From: Pedobacter sp. JY14-1
GTDB lineage: Bacteria; Bacteroidota; Bacteroidia; Sphingobacteriales; Sphingobacteriaceae
Length of the DNA stretch: 64,000 nucleotides
Assembly: GCF_029269825.1 (NCBI RefSeq)
Contig: NZ_JARJHU010000001.1
Location: forward strand, 533,776-597,775
Direction of reading: 5' to 3'
Under the pieces are notes generated by a model. The model ran no database searches and was not told the DNA's origin. It worked only from the letters and a program-made list of their open reading frames with translations. The position numbers were made by a program, and so were the translations under genes. Positions 61,686 through 64,000 of the stretch are shown here, piece by piece. The stretch's first letter is position 1, and the number at the start of each line of letters is the position of its first letter.

Positions 61686-62570
61686 TTAAAGTATTCCCGA
61701 AAACTCGGCTTTGTATTCGGAAGGCTTTTTCAGCATGACATCCCGGAATTGCTTGTTGAAGTTCGAAAGGGTATTGAAACCACATTCATAGGAGATGGTA
61801 GATACCGGCAGATCGGTTTCTATCAGGAGTTTACAGGCGTGTTTGATCCTGATCTCAGAGACGAAACTGGAAAAGCTCTTGTTGTTACGGCTGGTAAAAT
61901 ACCGGCTGAACGAGGTAGGCGTCATAAAGAGCATTTCTGCCAGTTCGCGCAGGGAGATTTTCTTTCGGAAATTCGCCAGAGTGTACTCATAAACCTTGTT
62001 CATGCGGTCGGTTTCATTTTCGTTGAAACGGCCGGTATATTCACTGTGCGAAATGTAGTGGTATTCCTTGCTTTGGGCAAGGATGTTCAGGATTTTCAGT
62101 AACTGGATCAGGCTTTCCAGCCCCCTGAGATTTTCCTTCATGTACAATAATTCCTTCATCATCGAGATCACTTCATCGCGGTGTGCACCATAAAACTCAA
62201 GGCCCCGGGACGACCTTCTGAATAATTTCTTCAAAAGGAACAATTCCTCCTTTTCCAGCATGTGTTCACCCAGAAAATTTTCCTGCAGGTAAATGACGAT
62301 ACCTTTGATACTGAGTGGGCTGTCTTTACGAAAATAAACCTCATCACTGCGCCAGAGGTGCGGCAGGTCCTTACCTGTCAATACCAGTTCGGTATCTTTA
62401 AAAGATTTAATGCTGTCGCCGATAAAGCGGGTTCCCGTACCTTCCAGTACCACAAAAAGCTGATATTCGGAATGGGCATGCCACTGGGGATCGAAATGCT
62501 TATCTTCCAGCTCCTTAATGATAAACATCTGGTTTTCCGGAATTGCGGATTTATGTACTGCAACTTTCAT
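61686..62570 (-). CDS. AraC-family regulator with cupin sensor domain
   Basis: 294 residues. N-terminal cupin about 15-110 (WHAHSEYQLFVVLEGTGTRF) and C-terminal double HTH about 195-290 (KISLRELAEMLFMTPTSFSR; LPVSTISYECGFNTLSNFNKQFR). A sugar-responsive activator of this type could control the neighbouring ThuA/dehydrogenase gene, which is divergent from it across 139 bases. Confidence 0.9.
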   Translation of the reverse strand: MKVAVHKSAIPENQMFIIKELEDKHFDPQWHAHSEYQLFVVLEGTGTRFIGDSIKSFKDTELVLTGKDLPHLWRSDEVYFRKDSPLSIKGIVIYLQENFLGEHMLEKEELFLLKKLFRRSSRGLEFYGAHRDEVISMMKELLYMKENLRGLESLIQLLKILNILAQSKEYHYISHSEYTGRFNENETDRMNKVYEYTLANFRKKISLRELAEMLFMTPTSFSRYFTSRNNKSFSSFVSEIRIKHACKLLIETDLPVSTISYECGFNTLSNFNKQFRDVMLKKPSEYKAEFSGIL

Positions 62571-62709
62571 TAATCTGTATCATAACATTTACAATCTTAA
62601 AAATAGGAAATCCTGAGATATAATACAGTCGGCATCAGACAAAAAAGTAAAAGGATTTTAATGCCAAAAAGGGGAAATTAGTTTTCCTCAGTTAACCAAA
62701 TTGAACCAT

Positions 62710-64000
62710 ATGATGCGAACACTGCTTTCTGTTTCGAACAGAAAATATTTCTTTATCCCGGTATTATGCCTGCTTGCAGCCTTTAATTTCAGAGCCAGTC
62801 TACCCTGGAATGCTGATTTGAGCAGCGGACAGGCAGGACGCACGGTAGCGATGTGTGGCGGGAACCCCGTTACTGCTTTGCAGAAAACCGACAAAGGCCG
62901 TCGGCTGGAGCTGCTGCTGCTGGGCCACGACAGCAAACACCACAATTCCGAGAAGTTCACCGAGATCATCTCCCAGGAATTCTTCAAAAATGGCATCAAC
63001 ATCAGCTATACCACCAATCCGGACGACCTGAATACCGAAAACCTCGCCAAATACGACGGCCTGGTCATCTATTCGAACCACGACCTGATCAAACCCGAAC
63101 AGGAAAAGGCACTGCTCGACTTTGTGAAATCAGGAAAAGGATTCATTCCCGTACACTGTGCCTCCTGGTGCTTCCAGAACTCGCCCGCCTATATCGACCT
63201 GGTGGGCGGACAGTTCAAGACCCACGGCACCGGAGAGTTCCAGATGGTCATTAAAGATGCCAAACATCCTGCCATGAAAGGCATCAGCCCTTTCACTACC
63301 TGGGACGAGACCTATGTGCACGATAAAGTGGCCAAAGACATCCATGTGCTGACCGAGCGCATGGAAGGAGAACGTCATGAACCTTATACCTGGGTCAAAA
63401 AATACGGCAAGGGAAAGGTATTCTATACCGCCTACGGCCATGATGAACGCACCTGGAAGAATCCGGAATTCCTCAAACTGCTGCAGAATGGCATCCTGTG
63501 GGCGGTCAGTGACGCCGCCCGTAAGGACTGGGAGAAACTGCCTAAGCCAGCACCTGCCTATACCGATGCCAAGCTGCCCAACTATGAGAAACGTCCCGGC
63601 GGATTCCAGCTCCAGGCAGAGCTCAACCCCCAGCAATCCCAGCAGATGACACAGGTCCCTGTAGACTTCCGCATGCAGCTCTTTGCCGCTGAACCGGATG
63701 TGGTCAAACCGATCGCCATGGCCTGGGACGAACGTGGCCGCCTGTGGGTCATTGAGACCGTGGACTACCCCAACACCGTGCGCGATGTGAAGGGTGAGGG
63801 CCAGGACCGCATCAAGATCTGCGAGGATACCGACGGGGACGGAAAAGCAGATAAGTTCACCATCTTTGCCGATAAGTTCAACATCCCCACCAGCATCGTG
63901 TTTGCCAATGGCGGGGTCATCATTGCCCAGGCACCTGACTTTATCTTCCTGAAGGATACCGACGGCGACGATAAGGCCGATGTCCGCGAAAAGATCATGG
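62710..64000 (+). CDS. ThuA domain fused to PVC-type dehydrogenase propeller, cut by window edge
   Basis: 430 residues visible from the ATG at 62710 (a second ATG follows at once). Membrane-type signal (YFFIPVLCLLAAFNF). ThuA-like trehalose-utilisation domain about 75-290 (LELLLLGHDSKHHNSEKF, YDGLVIYSNHD, FIPVHCASWCFQNSPAYIDL, GKGKVFYTAYGHDERTW). Then the dehydrogenase propeller begins (FRMQLFAAEPDVVKPIAMAW, DERGRLWVIETVDYPN, CEDTDGDGKADKFTIFADKF), homologous to the propeller of the cupredoxin fusion at 7306-10173. Probably a periplasmic sugar oxidoreductase. AACCAAAT is at 62694-62701, 8 bases before the start; the AraC gene is divergent. Confidence 0.88.
   Translation, partial: MMRTLLSVSNRKYFFIPVLCLLAAFNFRASLPWNADLSSGQAGRTVAMCGGNPVTALQKTDKGRRLELLLLGHDSKHHNSEKFTEIISQEFFKNGINISYTTNPDDLNTENLAKYDGLVIYSNHDLIKPEQEKALLDFVKSGKGFIPVHCASWCFQNSPAYIDLVGGQFKTHGTGEFQMVIKDAKHPAMKGISPFTTWDETYVHDKVAKDIHVLTERMEGERHEPYTWVKKYGKGKVFYTAYGHDERTWKNPEFLKLLQNGILWAVSDAARKDWEKLPKPAPAYTDAKLPNYEKRPGGFQLQAELNPQQSQQMTQVPVDFRMQLFAAEPDVVKPIAMAWDERGRLWVIETVDYPNTVRDVKGEGQDRIKICEDTDGDGKADKFTIFADKFNIPTSIVFANGGVIIAQAPDFIFLKDTDGDDKADVREKIM

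Overview
The window looks like a chromosome segment of a Bacteroidota bacterium, most likely a soil- or plant-associated member of the Sphingobacteriaceae/Chitinophagaceae type. The evidence is two SusC/SusD pairs, many Sec/lipoprotein signals with SusD-type partners, fasciclin, PKD and F5/8 lipoproteins, a gliding-motility/T9SS type B C-terminal domain, DUF6496, DUF4833 and DUF1735 families, and -7 boxes of the form TAnnTTTG. No rRNA, tRNA, CRISPR array, insertion sequence or phage gene was seen. Genus cannot be fixed from sequence reading alone.

Layout. 1-3594 (minus): a truncated GH95 alpha-L-fucosidase-like enzyme and a GH59 galactocerebrosidase-like enzyme. 4035-7220: a GNAT acetyltransferase, a TlpA-type thioredoxin and alanine dehydrogenase. 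7306-12327 (minus): a cupredoxin fused to a PVC-type dehydrogenase beta-propeller, a DUF1080 (3-keto-glycoside hydrolase/lyase fold) protein and a FucP-like sugar transporter. 12430-14698 (minus): an outer-membrane-type protein and an MFS exporter. 14794-15113: two tiny lysine-rich proteins that converge on one shared terminator. 15191-22168 (minus): a tight four-gene operon of planctomycete-type cytochrome, DUF1501, NHL-propeller and DUF1549/DUF1553 proteins. 22287-24143: fatty-acid hydroxylase, pirin and a degenerate receiver protein. 24109-26298 (minus): a TlpA/DUF4369 protein and a frameshifted second redoxin.

26812-52295 (minus) is a 25 kb polysaccharide-utilisation-type locus read from right to left. 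It holds SusC/SusD/fasciclin-F5/8, DUF5007, a second SusC/SusD/fasciclin set, an IPT plus delta-60-repeat protein, a phosphodiesterase-fold/LamG lipoprotein with substituted metal ligands, a DUF1735/CBM6 lipoprotein, four PKD lipoproteins and a DUF4965 glutaminase-like enzyme. Nearly all products are predicted cell-surface or periplasmic lipoproteins, so the locus is devoted to binding and import, with almost no recognisable glycosidase.

52916-57446 (plus) is an oxidative pentose phosphate operon: ROK glucokinase, gnd, zwf, pgl. 57474-61665 holds a DUF4833 protein and three secreted Ig/PKD/CHU_C proteins. 61686-62570 is an AraC regulator. 62710 to the right end is a truncated ThuA plus PVC-type dehydrogenase protein.

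Two patterns link distant parts. First, PVC-type sugar dehydrogenase propellers, DUF1080, ThuA and DUF1501/DUF1553 genes occur in three places, suggesting a periplasmic sugar-oxidation capacity feeding imported glucose derivatives towards the pentose phosphate genes (inference). Second, an AACCAAAT element lies just upstream of the start codon of several of these same genes.
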